From the NCBI GenBank assembly GCA_002376715.1, contig DFOK01000018.1:1-28922 (forward strand): a stretch of 28,922 nucleotides of DNA. The letters are read 5' to 3'. Of this stretch, positions 9,211 through 17,030 are shown piece after piece. Every line of letters begins with the position of its first letter. The stretch's first letter is position 1. The notes under the pieces were generated by a model. That model did not search any database. It was given only the letters and a program-made list of their open reading frames with translations, and was not told where the DNA came from. This DNA is from Bacteroidales bacterium UBA3543. GTDB lineage: Bacteria > Bacteroidota > Bacteroidia > Bacteroidales > UBA932. A program made the translations under genes and the position numbers.

Positions 9211-10728
9211 CTATCTCCTTTTCTTCTTTTTAACGACGGGTTCTTCGATGGAAGCATCTACTTTTTCAAGATAATCTTCAAGTCCGAGCACGATATTGTT
9301 GACCATCTTCTTTTGGAAATCGGGATCAACCAGCTTGTCTTCATCCCAGATACTGCTCATAAAGAGGAGTTCAAGCAACACTACGGGGTATTCAGTGGGT
9401 GCAGCCAACGAAAAGTTGAAGTTGCCCACGAGTCCGAAGTTCGGTACTCCAAGTTCCAGGAGTCTCTCAAGCATGGTTTCGGCAAAGTCGCGGTTGGTGA
9501 TGTGTTTATAGTAGGTGCTTGATCCCATCGGGTTGACCGGAGATCCTCCGGCATTGTTGTGAATGGAGAGAGCTATGTGAACTTTGTTTTCATTGAAGAT
9601 GCGTTTTCTTTCACTCATTGAGATATCATAATCACCGCTCCTGCTGAGTACTACCGTAGCGCCTTTGGCTTCGAGAGCTCTTTTGAGCATATTTACGATA
9701 TCGAGGTTGACATCTTTCTCCCGGATGCCGGTGATGCTTACGGCGCCGAGAGCGGAACCACCATGACCGGCGTCAAGACCTACTCTAAGTCCGTTAAGTG
9801 AGAGCCCCGGGGTGTGACGTACATCTATTACCAGATTGTTGCCCTCATATCCTATTTTGTAGCCCCAGCAATATTTGTGTTTAAGGCGTAGGATTACCCT
9901 GAAGACATCGCTGTCAACCTGTCTATAGTCCACATAGGAGATCATTTGCAGGCCTCTGTACTGGGTTATCCAGTTGCTGTTGTTGGTGGCTCCGAAAATG
10001 TCGATGCAGATGGTTGTGGGGTCAAGTTGTGTCCAGGAGACATAAGGAAGACGCTTGGGCAAAGAGATTCTCACCCTGTCGGCTTTGCCGAGATTGGAGA
10101 CGCTCCAGCTTCCGGTGTTGACCTGAGATGTTCTTTCGTCAGTTCTTTCGAGATATTCCTGAGGAATGTATGCAAATTTATTCTGTGAAAGCTGCACCTT
10201 GTAGAGGTTGCCAACTGAGGCGACCACCTTGAACACTATTCCCGAATCCACATATCCCATTTTGGATCCGCCAAGGCGGTCGTCACCGTCACCGAACTGC
10301 AAATATGCTCCGTCCAGTGAGAGACCATAAAATAACTCCTCCTTATATTGTGACTTTTCCATAATTGCCTTTGCCTCTTCCAAGGTAATTTTGGGTTCGG
10401 GGCGAACAGGCTTTTTGGCATCGGGATCGTAATAAACGTTGATGGTTTCAATACGTCTGTTTTTCCCTTTGAATAATGTTATCTCAATCTTGTTGTTGCC
10501 TCGCCTAAGGTCGATTTCCGTACCGAAAGCACCGGTACGGTAAACTTTCAACTGATTTTCATTGATGGCAGCGACATTGCCAGGATCAGTAATGCATACC
10601 AGAGTGTGTTTCTGGTTGTAAACTGTGTCCTGTCCTCCGATGACGATTTTCAGCGGCACTTGAGCCGATAGTGTCTGAGAGATAATCAAGGCGGCAATAG
10701 CCGCGAGAGTAACCTTAATATATTTCAT
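9211..10728 (-). CDS. Secreted N-acetylmuramoyl-L-alanine amidase (AmiC-like, Amidase_3)
   Basis: The start is taken as ATG at 10728, which opens directly into a signal peptide (MKYIKVTLAAIAALIISQ); the frame extends upstream to a TTG, but that adds 17 non-signal residues and overlaps the promoter. The 505-residue protein has a long N-terminal part, including an AMIN-like beta region (about 215-305), and a C-terminal zinc amidase domain (about 313-488). Zinc and catalytic residues are visible: His322 (DAGHGG), Glu337 (IREKDVN), His390 (SIHNN) and Glu453 (LLELLF). It should cleave the amide between MurNAc and L-Ala, for example in daughter-cell separation. The tail ends in Lys/Arg. It is the first gene of the tight row amidase-uvrB-RSH-uvrA. 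Confidence 0.93.
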   Translation of the reverse strand: MKYIKVTLAAIAALIISQTLSAQVPLKIVIGGQDTVYNQKHTLVCITDPGNVAAINENQLKVYRTGAFGTEIDLRRGNNKIEITLFKGKNRRIETINVYYDPDAKKPVRPEPKITLEEAKAIMEKSQYKEELFYGLSLDGAYLQFGDGDDRLGGSKMGYVDSGIVFKVVASVGNLYKVQLSQNKFAYIPQEYLERTDERTSQVNTGSWSVSNLGKADRVRISLPKRLPYVSWTQLDPTTICIDIFGATNNSNWITQYRGLQMISYVDYRQVDSDVFRVILRLKHKYCWGYKIGYEGNNLVIDVRHTPGLSLNGLRVGLDAGHGGSALGAVSITGIREKDVNLDIVNMLKRALEAKGATVVLSRSGDYDISMSERKRIFNENKVHIALSIHNNAGGSPVNPMGSSTYYKHITNRDFAETMLERLLELGVPNFGLVGNFNFSLAAPTEYPVVLLELLFMSSIWDEDKLVDPDFQKKMVNNIVLGLEDYLEKVDASIEEPVVKKKKRR

Positions 10729-10776
10729 TGTATAAAATGTTGTCGTCACGATAGCTTTATCGTGTGTAATAAATAA

Positions 10777-10784
10777 CAAATATA
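10777..10784 (-). promoter_or_regulatory. Candidate -7 box for the amidase-uvrB-RSH-uvrA row
   Basis: The minus strand reads TATATTTG, an exact TAnnTTTG match, about 49 bases before the amidase ATG. A TTTG lies upstream at 10800-10797, but the 12-base gap is shorter than the usual 19-21, so the -33 element is doubtful. Confidence 0.45.
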
Positions 10785-10808
10785 GTGAATTATCCCCAAA
10801 TATCTGAA

Positions 10809-11750
10809 TCAGTATTCACAGACTCTGAAGAGGAAATTGAATATCAACAATGTACGTTTTCTCAACAAGTCGTAGTTTATGATGTCTGACTTATCGGATG
10901 GCTTGTAGGTATGTTTGTGAATGCCGCTGGTGAAGAGTAGGGCCGGAATCCCTGCTTTGGCAAAAGAGTACTGATCGCTCATCCTGTAGAAAATCTTGGT
11001 AAAGTCTTTGCTGCCATAAAATGTTAGGTCAAGGTCCATTTCGTAGTTCTTCCTTCGACTCAGATAGCCTAAAATGCCCCTGTATTTGGGGTCAAGGCGT
11101 TCTTCACCGAGTACGATAAGATAGTCGCGTCTGAATCCTACCGGTTCAAGGTCGGTACCTATCATATCCAGATTTACCATACAGGTGATATTGCGCACCG
11201 GAAAGGGCAGGTTTTGCACAAAATGTTCCGAGCCGCACATATTGAACTCCTTGCCGTCAAAGGCCACAAAAACTATGTTTTTGCCCGGTCCTTTGCCATC
11301 CTTTTTCATTTCGGCAAACATTTCTGCAAGATTGATGAGAGCGGTAACGCCCGAAGCGTTGTCATCTGCTCCATTGTAGATATTGCCCTTGATCTCGCCT
11401 ATATGGTCATAATGAGCACCCACTATAACATATTTGTCAGTTGGAACCGTGGCAGGAATTACTCCGACCACATTTCTCGCTATTATGGAGTCGTTGCACC
11501 TGGAGCTCTGGATGTAGTGCCAGTTGTAGGGCTTGAGATCATATTCCTGAAACCTGCGTATTATATACTGCTCGATTGCCTGCTTGCCAATAGTGCCAGA
11601 GGCACGCCCTTTTGCCATATCATCGGCTATATGAGAGAGTATCTCCTGCTGTTTTCCACGGTATAACTTTTGTTCGTATTTGGTCGTTACCTGTGCTAAA
11701 AGCGGGAAGGTTGCAAACAAGAATAGCGTATATAGTGCGATTTTTTTCAT
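10809..11750 (-). CDS. Secreted M28-family (aminopeptidase-like) protein with altered catalytic base
   Basis: ATG at 11750 opens a signal peptide (MKKIALYTLFLFATFPLLAQ); the frame reaches a TTG at 11765, which would sit on the predicted transcription start, so ATG is preferred. The protein has 313 residues. Numbered from that TTG, zinc-ligand positions of M28 peptidases are present: His118 in GAHYDH, Asp134 in GADDNASG, Glu173, Asp200 in NLDMIG and His285 in HKHTY. The general-base Glu of the usual GEE motif is Lys (GKE, 171-173). Either another residue takes the role or the protein binds rather than cleaves. Location should be periplasm or outside. It is divergent from the TPR gene and shares promoter DNA with it. 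Confidence 0.9.
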   Translation of the reverse strand: MKKIALYTLFLFATFPLLAQVTTKYEQKLYRGKQQEILSHIADDMAKGRASGTIGKQAIEQYIIRRFQEYDLKPYNWHYIQSSRCNDSIIARNVVGVIPATVPTDKYVIVGAHYDHIGEIKGNIYNGADDNASGVTALINLAEMFAEMKKDGKGPGKNIVFVAFDGKEFNMCGSEHFVQNLPFPVRNITCMVNLDMIGTDLEPVGFRRDYLIVLGEERLDPKYRGILGYLSRRKNYEMDLDLTFYGSKDFTKIFYRMSDQYSFAKAGIPALLFTSGIHKHTYKPSDKSDIINYDLLRKRTLLIFNFLFRVCEY

Positions 11751-11752
11751 TT

Positions 11753-11786
11753 TTTGTCCAAGCAAAGTGCAAAAGTACTATTTTTG
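11753..11786 (+). promoter_or_regulatory. Promoter of the TPR gene (TTTG-N22-TATTTTTG)
   Basis: TTTG at 11753-11756 and TATTTTTG at 11779-11786 fit the consensus with a spacing of 22. The expected start of transcription (about 11790) is almost on the ATG at 11792, so the message may have virtually no leader. The -7 boxes of the two divergent promoters lie one base apart. Confidence 0.5.
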
Positions 11787-11800
11787 TCAATATGTTCAAA
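11770..11800 (-). promoter_or_regulatory. Promoter of the M28 gene (TTTG-N19-TACTTTTG)
   Basis: On the minus strand TTTG at 11800-11797 is followed after 19 bases by TACTTTTG at 11777-11770, a full match to the Bacteroidota consensus. The -33 element lies inside codons 2-3 of the divergent TPR gene. Predicted transcription start near 11765 supports the ATG at 11750. Confidence 0.65.
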
Positions 11801-13792
11801 AAAGCCTTTTTCATCTCACTCTTCATTATCATCACCGCCGTACCGGTCTGGTGCCAGTATGATCTTGACCATTTTTATTATAGGGGAAGACAGGCGTTGA
11901 TAGAAGGCAAGTATTCCAACGCAATCGAGAGTTTCAACATCCTCTCCCGTCTGGACAGCACCATATTTGAAGCCTATTTCTTTAGGGGAATAGCCAAATA
12001 CAATCTCGGAGACCTTGTAGGAGCCCAGATGGACTTCGATAAGACCATACACTTCAATCCCATATATACACCCGCATATCACTATCGCGCCATTACCTTA
12101 AGCAGGATAGGCAAGTACGATCTGGCACTCAAAGACCTAGAAGAAGCCGTGGATCTGCGTCCCGGCTATACCGGACTCTATTTCAGCAGGGGAGTGACCT
12201 ACTTCCTTTCACAACAGTTCGATAAAGCGGTCAAGGACTTCAATATGTTCATCAAAAAAGAGCCTCGTGAGAGCAATGCATACCTCAACAGAGGGGCATC
12301 CTACCTCTATCTGGGTGACACGATCAAAGCCCTGGATGACTACAACAAAGCTATCTCCATAGATAGATACGACCCTGAAGCCTATGTGCGCAGGTCCAGA
12401 ATATATGCGCTCAGACAAGATCTGGAACCTGCACTTGAAGATCTGAATACCGCATTGAAATTGGATACTGCAAACACTTTTGCATATTTCAACAGAGCGA
12501 TAATCAGACACGAAATGAAGGATATCGAAGGAGCGCTGGCCGACCTGGATAAAGTGTTGGAACAAGAGCCCGGCAATGCTCTGACTCTTTACAACAGAGC
12601 TATTATCCGAGCTCAGGTTGGAGATTATCGAAGTGCACTCGACGATTATGACAGGGTCCTGGCCATCAATCCGAACAATGTGCTGGCCTATTTCAACCGC
12701 GCCGCCGTCTTTATGGAAATGGGCCGTTACCGGGATGCAATGGATGACTACTCGAAAGCCATCAACCTTTATCCCGATTTTGCGAAAGCTTATATGAACA
12801 GGGCCTATGCAAAGAGTCAACTCGGACAATACAACTCCTCGCGCCGGGATTACGAAATAGCACAAAGGAAAATAGAGGAATACCGTGCGCAAACTTCTGA
12901 CTCCACAGGATATGCCGCCTTTGCCGATACCACCAGAAAGTATGACCACCTGCTGGCGCTCGATGCGGATTTTGCCAAGAAGGACTTCGATAATGAACTG
13001 CTGCAGTACAGAGATGTGGACATCCGCCTCAAACCTCTTTATAAGTTTGCTGCAGTGGCTCCGGATAATATTCCTCAGGAGGGTAACATACTTATCAACC
13101 GCAGGTTTGACGATGCATCGCTCGAGAGTTTCATCAGTGCATCTCCCATTGCCGTGAAATTCGAATCATCCAAAGGCGGATACCTGCCGGATGCCCAAAG
13201 TCTGCGTGAAGAGGTCAATCGCCTTCTCCGCATCGACCGTACCGATGTCAACCTCTTTGCCAAAGCACTTCTGGAAACGGATAATAAACAGTTCAATACA
13301 GCAATGGTATGCTATGATGAAGCCATTACCAAGAGTCCGGAAAATATCTATTACTACATCAACAGAGGTGCTCTTCAGGCGGAAATGATAGATTTCATCT
13401 CATCCATCGAAAACAACGTGCCCGTTCTCACACTTGATAACGACAATACGGTCAAAACGAGGGTACAGGAGCAGGTTCGTCACACTTATGACTATACTCC
13501 GGCTATTCATGATATGAAAAGGGCGGCTTCAATAGATCCCTCGTTTCCCTACATATACTATAACTTGGGCAATCTCTACTGTCTCTCCGATGACCTTCCC
13601 GAGTCAATAGTACAATACACCAAAGCTATAGAACTCTATCCCAATATCGGTGAAGCCTACTACAACCGTGGTCTGGTACTGATATACCTTAAAGACAAGG
13701 AAAAGGGTTGTATGGATCTGAGCATGGCTGGAGAGCTGGGCATCCAGGATGCTTACAGCGTTATACAAAAATATTGCAAGAGCGAAGAGTAG
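11792..13792 (+). CDS. Exported tetratricopeptide-repeat protein
   Basis: The start is ATG 11792, which opens a signal peptide (MFKKAFFISLFIIITAVPVWCQ); the open frame runs upstream but that part has no secretion signal and covers the divergent promoter. The protein has 666 residues. About ten consecutive 34-residue TPR units with the typical A-Y-x-N-R-A and D-Y-x-K-A-I patterns fill roughly residues 25-370, then a stretch without clear repeats (about 375-490), then about three more units to the end. TPR arrays bind proteins or peptides; nothing shows which. It should act in the periplasm. Cys at the end of the signal (VWCQ) might suggest a lipobox but the -3 to -1 residues do not fit. It ends one base before the DUF4293 gene, tail to tail. 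Confidence 0.9.
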   Translation: MFKKAFFISLFIIITAVPVWCQYDLDHFYYRGRQALIEGKYSNAIESFNILSRLDSTIFEAYFFRGIAKYNLGDLVGAQMDFDKTIHFNPIYTPAYHYRAITLSRIGKYDLALKDLEEAVDLRPGYTGLYFSRGVTYFLSQQFDKAVKDFNMFIKKEPRESNAYLNRGASYLYLGDTIKALDDYNKAISIDRYDPEAYVRRSRIYALRQDLEPALEDLNTALKLDTANTFAYFNRAIIRHEMKDIEGALADLDKVLEQEPGNALTLYNRAIIRAQVGDYRSALDDYDRVLAINPNNVLAYFNRAAVFMEMGRYRDAMDDYSKAINLYPDFAKAYMNRAYAKSQLGQYNSSRRDYEIAQRKIEEYRAQTSDSTGYAAFADTTRKYDHLLALDADFAKKDFDNELLQYRDVDIRLKPLYKFAAVAPDNIPQEGNILINRRFDDASLESFISASPIAVKFESSKGGYLPDAQSLREEVNRLLRIDRTDVNLFAKALLETDNKQFNTAMVCYDEAITKSPENIYYYINRGALQAEMIDFISSIENNVPVLTLDNDNTVKTRVQEQVRHTYDYTPAIHDMKRAASIDPSFPYIYYNLGNLYCLSDDLPESIVQYTKAIELYPNIGEAYYNRGLVLIYLKDKEKGCMDLSMAGELGIQDAYSVIQKYCKSEE

Positions 13793-13793
13793 G

Positions 13794-14258
13794 TTACTTT
13801 TTCTTTCCCTTTTTGTTGTAGGTGCCTTGCCTACGGACTGCATTTGAAAACATTGCCGCGGCTTCATCTTTGGCAATATACCTGATTGCCAATACCAGCA
13901 GGATAATTGCGATGAGAGGAAAGAGTGACGGGACCGCAAGAGAATATAGAGGTCTGAGTTGCATGAATTCCACCAATATCCATATTTGAAAAGCAAAAAG
14001 AATTATGGAATTGAGCAGACAGATACGTATCTGAATCATACGTTTTTTCTGATGGAATAGTGCAATCACACATAGGGAGAAGGTAACGAATGCCATTATC
14101 AAAAACTGGCTCCTTTCAAAAAAACTGATGGTAATTCGTTCCCATTGCTCCGAAGGAGCGTCAGTAGTAATCACGCCGTAACACATGTTGGAGAAAAACA
14201 TTGAGCCGATAAGCAATGTTGCTGCAATTATGAGATATGTCTGGAATCTTCTGAACAT
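13794..14258 (-). CDS. DUF4293 integral membrane protein
   Basis: The 154-residue protein has four hydrophobic segments (about 9-28, 50-68, 78-98 and 108-127) and a basic, Lys-rich C-terminus. The layout, with RIQ/RRFQT at the start, the conserved QIRICLLNS region after the second segment, and LAIRYIAKDEA following the last segment, is that of the DUF4293 family of Bacteroidota, whose function is not known. It converges with the TPR gene, with a single base between the stop codons and no room for a separate terminator. A -7 box lies 27 bases upstream of the ATG. Confidence 0.85.
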   Translation of the reverse strand: MFRRFQTYLIIAATLLIGSMFFSNMCYGVITTDAPSEQWERITISFFERSQFLIMAFVTFSLCVIALFHQKKRMIQIRICLLNSIILFAFQIWILVEFMQLRPLYSLAVPSLFPLIAIILLVLAIRYIAKDEAAAMFSNAVRRQGTYNKKGKKK

Positions 14259-14279
14259 AATGGCTGATGTGTGTATTGT

Positions 14280-14312
14280 TTTGACAAAATTAGCGAAAAA
14301 GTCCTATATTTG
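14280..14312 (+). promoter_or_regulatory. Promoter of the nucleoside phosphorylase gene (TTTG-N21-TATATTTG)
   Basis: TTTG at 14280-14283 and TATATTTG at 14305-14312 match the Bacteroidota housekeeping consensus with a spacing of 21. The expected transcription start is about 20-25 bases before the ATG at 14340, in an A/T-rich leader typical of the group. Confidence 0.65.
14285..14292 (-). promoter_or_regulatory. Candidate -7 box for the DUF4293 gene
   Basis: The minus strand reads TAATTTTG, matching TAnnTTTG, 27 bases before the ATG at 14258. No matching TTTG was found 19-22 bases upstream. It lies between the two boxes of the divergent phosphorylase promoter. Confidence 0.4.
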
Positions 14313-14339
14313 AATTTTAAACCTTAAAAAACGACACTT

Positions 14340-15233
14340 ATGTCTTCATTTCCTATAGCACCTTCAGAACTCATCATCAATCCCGACGGATCAATTTTCC
14401 ACCTTCATATTTTGCCGGAAGATCTGGCTGATACCGTCATCTTGGTTGGAGACCCCGGCCGCGTAAAACTTGTTGCCTCTTTTTTTGAGGAGGGTTCAAT
14501 AAGGGTTGACAAATCATCGCGAGAGTTTCGTACAGTCACCGGCCGTTATAATGGCAGAGAGGTTTCGGTTATTTCTACCGGCATAGGCACTGACAATATA
14601 GATATAGTAGTCACAGAACTGGATGCTCTTGCCAATATCGATTTCAACACCAGATGTGTCAGACCGGAACACAAACAGTTGACATTGCTTCGTATTGGCA
14701 CATGCGGTGCCGTTCAACCCGATATACCTCTTGGAAGTTATCTGTTTTCGGAATATTCCATCGGATTTGACGGACTCCTGAACTGGTATGCCGGATGTAG
14801 TGAGGTTGTGGATGCTGCGATGGAGTCTGCCTTTGTCCGGCATATGAAGTGGCCGGAGCGACTTCCGGCTCCCTATTTCATCAAATCTGCAGAACGCCTG
14901 ATATCATTGTTTGAAAAGAATTCGGTAATGGGGATGACGGTTTCCGCTCCCGGCTTTTACGGCCCACAGGGCAGATCGGTCAGATTACCGCTCACGTTTG
15001 ACGATCTTATAGCCAATCTGGAATCATTCAGATATGATGGCCGAAGGGTGACCAATATTGAGATGGAGAGTTCAGCACTTGCAGGTCTCTCTGCCCTTCT
15101 GGGACACGACGCAGGCACAATCTGCCTTGTAATCGCCAACCGCTATGCAAAAGAGAGCCGTCCGGACTACCATCTTTTGATGAAGGGGCTTGTCCGATTG
15201 GCACTTGATGCACTTACCGGCACATCCATCTGA
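14340..15233 (+). CDS. Nucleoside phosphorylase (PNP/UDP family, uridine phosphorylase-like)
   Basis: The 297-residue protein belongs to the PNP/UDP superfamily that splits nucleosides with phosphate into a base and ribose-1-phosphate. Marks are GDPGR (37-41, phosphate loop), TGIGTDN (80-86), RIGTCGA (118-124, with the phosphate-binding Arg/Thr) and EMES (241-244, ribose contact). It is longer than E. coli Udp (253) by extensions at the N-terminus and in the middle, as usual for the Bacteroidota members. The base specificity is not clear from the sequence; uridine is the common assignment. The gene has a good promoter, and its TGA overlaps the ATG of the next gene by one base. Confidence 0.9.
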   Translation: MSSFPIAPSELIINPDGSIFHLHILPEDLADTVILVGDPGRVKLVASFFEEGSIRVDKSSREFRTVTGRYNGREVSVISTGIGTDNIDIVVTELDALANIDFNTRCVRPEHKQLTLLRIGTCGAVQPDIPLGSYLFSEYSIGFDGLLNWYAGCSEVVDAAMESAFVRHMKWPERLPAPYFIKSAERLISLFEKNSVMGMTVSAPGFYGPQGRSVRLPLTFDDLIANLESFRYDGRRVTNIEMESSALAGLSALLGHDAGTICLVIANRYAKESRPDYHLLMKGLVRLALDALTGTSI

Positions 15234-16048
15234 TGAAGACCGATCTCCGGCACTCCCTCTACGCATTGCTTGACGACCCGGATCAGGTCGTAGCGAGAAG
15301 CGTTATGGCAGAGATTCTCAGACAGGGCCCTGAAATGCTTTCTGCCCTTGAGGAAATTGCAACCCGGGAAAGCGACCATGCCGTCAAAGAAGAAGTAGCA
15401 CACCGCCTGGAAGAGATTTATTATGAAATGGTCATAAACTCCATGAATGAGGCTATCCACCTTGAGGATGGGGAACAATTTCAACTTCTGGATTTTGCAG
15501 TGCTACTCACAAAACTTCTCTATCGCGGAGAAAACTGGCGAGAATTGGTCAATGCTTTTGTCGGCAAGTCAGCGGAGATGGTTATGGAATTGAGTAGCGG
15601 AATGACCGCAATGGAGAGTTGTGGAGTCTTCAATCATATTTTTTTCCACAGGTTTGGATTCAATGCACTTCCATCAGATGACCTCTCGCCCGAATACCAG
15701 ATGCCGGCAACCATTCTCAACCGTGGAGAGGGTGGGAAACACCTCCTGATGCTTCTCTATTTTATGTTCGCGCAGGATTGCTCCCTTCCGGTATACCCAG
15801 TAGAGTACCGCAATACGCTGATTCCCGCCTGGATTGAGGAGGATAAGGTGCTATTCTGTATCAACGTATTCAATAAGGGAGAGATGTTTTTCCTTCCTGA
15901 GGAGGAATTGGTGCGCAGAGAGTATGGATTTGTGCCCTATGCATACCTCAAAGCACTCCATTCTCTATTTCTAAAAGAGGGAGACAGCTTGCGTGTAGCG
16001 CTTCTGGAACGGATACTACCTAACTATCAGACGTTGGCCAATTCTTAA
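15233..16048 (+). CDS. SirB1/transglutaminase-like protein with degenerate active site
   Basis: The 271-residue protein begins in a TGATG overlap with the phosphorylase stop codon, which indicates translational coupling. The first 110 residues are helical and acidic; residues about 130-225 resemble the SirB1-type transglutaminase-like domain: FNHIFFHRFGFN, then ATILNRGEGGKHLLMLLYFM, then LPVYPVEYRNT. In intact relatives the last part carries a PxHF motif; here the His is absent, and no Cys sits at the usual nucleophile position, so peptidase activity is unlikely. Its role is unknown. The last 33 bases overlap the end of the M23 gene on the other strand. Confidence 0.75.
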   Translation: MKTDLRHSLYALLDDPDQVVARSVMAEILRQGPEMLSALEEIATRESDHAVKEEVAHRLEEIYYEMVINSMNEAIHLEDGEQFQLLDFAVLLTKLLYRGENWRELVNAFVGKSAEMVMELSSGMTAMESCGVFNHIFFHRFGFNALPSDDLSPEYQMPATILNRGEGGKHLLMLLYFMFAQDCSLPVYPVEYRNTLIPAWIEEDKVLFCINVFNKGEMFFLPEEELVRREYGFVPYAYLKALHSLFLKEGDSLRVALLERILPNYQTLANS

Positions 16049-16975
16049 TATCTTATTGGAGCTTATGCCGTTGAGTTGACAGATTCTCCTGACGGTTGTG
16101 CCATATCTTATTGCCAGTGCACTGAGGGTATCTCCCGATTTGATGGTATGGATGATACGCTGTGAAGCGGCCAACGACTCCTCGTCGGTCTGTCCCCAAT
16201 GCGAATAGATGCTGAAGTAGTGTTTTTTGAGAGTAAACAGTGAGTCTCTGAGTACTCCCTTCTCAAAGTCGATGATACGCTGAGGATCAAAAGGATGCCC
16301 TTTGTATCTGGTCTCAAAGTGGAGATGGGGACCGTTGCTGCGTCCGGTATTTCCTCCCAGTCCGATCACTTCACCTGCTTTAACTACCTCTCCGCTATCC
16401 ACTATACGTTTGGAGAGGTGAGCATAGTAGGTTTCCAGTCCGTTCGGGTGGCGGATTACTACCAGATTGCCGTAACCGCCGGTTCTTCTGGTGCCTTCCG
16501 AGAGACGTACTACACCGTCGAACGCGGCTCTGATGGTATCTCCCGTTTTGAGCGATAAGTCAACACCTTTATGTTCCCTTGTTCTACGGAACTTGAATCC
16601 GGACCCTACTTTTTGTTGGTAAGGGACGCAGAATCCGTTTAGGGAGTCAATCAACAGCAGGTCCACTTCTTCGGGGAGGTCCGAGAGTTTTACATCCCTG
16701 AAGGAATGTACGCCTGTTCCTTCCCAGGAATCGAAGAACTCTGCCGTATCTATCACCGGTCTGCCCAGATCAAAATATGCCCAGGTATAGTCATCGTAGA
16801 GGATGATTTTGGTGAATTTGTCATCGGTGTCCAGAGTATCTATCACCAGCAGTTCCTCGAAATAGGAGAGAGTGTCCCTTTGCGGAATAGTGTCTCGTGT
16901 ATGGTTTTTATTTTGTCCTGATACCTGTATTGTGGTTATAATAAAGGCTAATAAAAAAATACCTCTGCGCTTCAT
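16016..16975 (-). CDS. Secreted M23-family endopeptidase-like protein with C-terminal LysM
   Basis: The start is ATG 16975, which opens a signal peptide (MKRRGIFLLAFIITTIQVSGQ). The frame is open upstream to 17155, but that part only mirrors the Gly-rich tail of the DUF2207 gene. The 319-residue protein has an M23 domain (about 125-235) with zinc-ligand motifs HKGVD (His135, Asp139) and HLHFE (His217, His219), and His186 in YYAHL. All expected residues are present, so an active glycyl- or D,D-endopeptidase on peptidoglycan cross-links is plausible; some homologues only activate amidases. A LysM peptidoglycan-binding motif (about 276-318: IKSGDTLSALAIRYGT) closes the protein. It has its own promoter. 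Confidence 0.93.
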   Translation of the reverse strand: MKRRGIFLLAFIITTIQVSGQNKNHTRDTIPQRDTLSYFEELLVIDTLDTDDKFTKIILYDDYTWAYFDLGRPVIDTAEFFDSWEGTGVHSFRDVKLSDLPEEVDLLLIDSLNGFCVPYQQKVGSGFKFRRTREHKGVDLSLKTGDTIRAAFDGVVRLSEGTRRTGGYGNLVVIRHPNGLETYYAHLSKRIVDSGEVVKAGEVIGLGGNTGRSNGPHLHFETRYKGHPFDPQRIIDFEKGVLRDSLFTLKKHYFSIYSHWGQTDEESLAASQRIIHTIKSGDTLSALAIRYGTTVRRICQLNGISSNKILRIGQRLIVR

Positions 16976-16992
16976 AAGAACTCTTTTAGTCG

Positions 16993-17024
16993 CAAAGGTA
17001 ATTTTTTTTTGATAGTCCGGCAAA
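16993..17024 (-). promoter_or_regulatory. Promoter of the M23/LysM gene (TTTG-N20-TACCTTTG)
   Basis: On the minus strand TTTG at 17024-17021 is followed after 20 bases by TACCTTTG at 17000-16993, a full consensus match. It fills the 55-base gap after the DUF2207 gene and separates the M23 gene from the upstream cluster. Confidence 0.65.
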
Positions 17025-17030
17025 TGGAAT

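Noticed and set aside
12209..12949. 246-codon open frame on the minus strand
   Set aside because: It is antisense to the TPR array; its repeated hydrophobic pattern mirrors the TPR repeats, and it has no family likeness or promoter.
11792..13792. Repetitive TPR region considered as a tandem DNA repeat or CRISPR-like array
   Set aside because: The 34-residue periodicity is at protein level; the DNA units are too diverged for a nucleotide repeat array.
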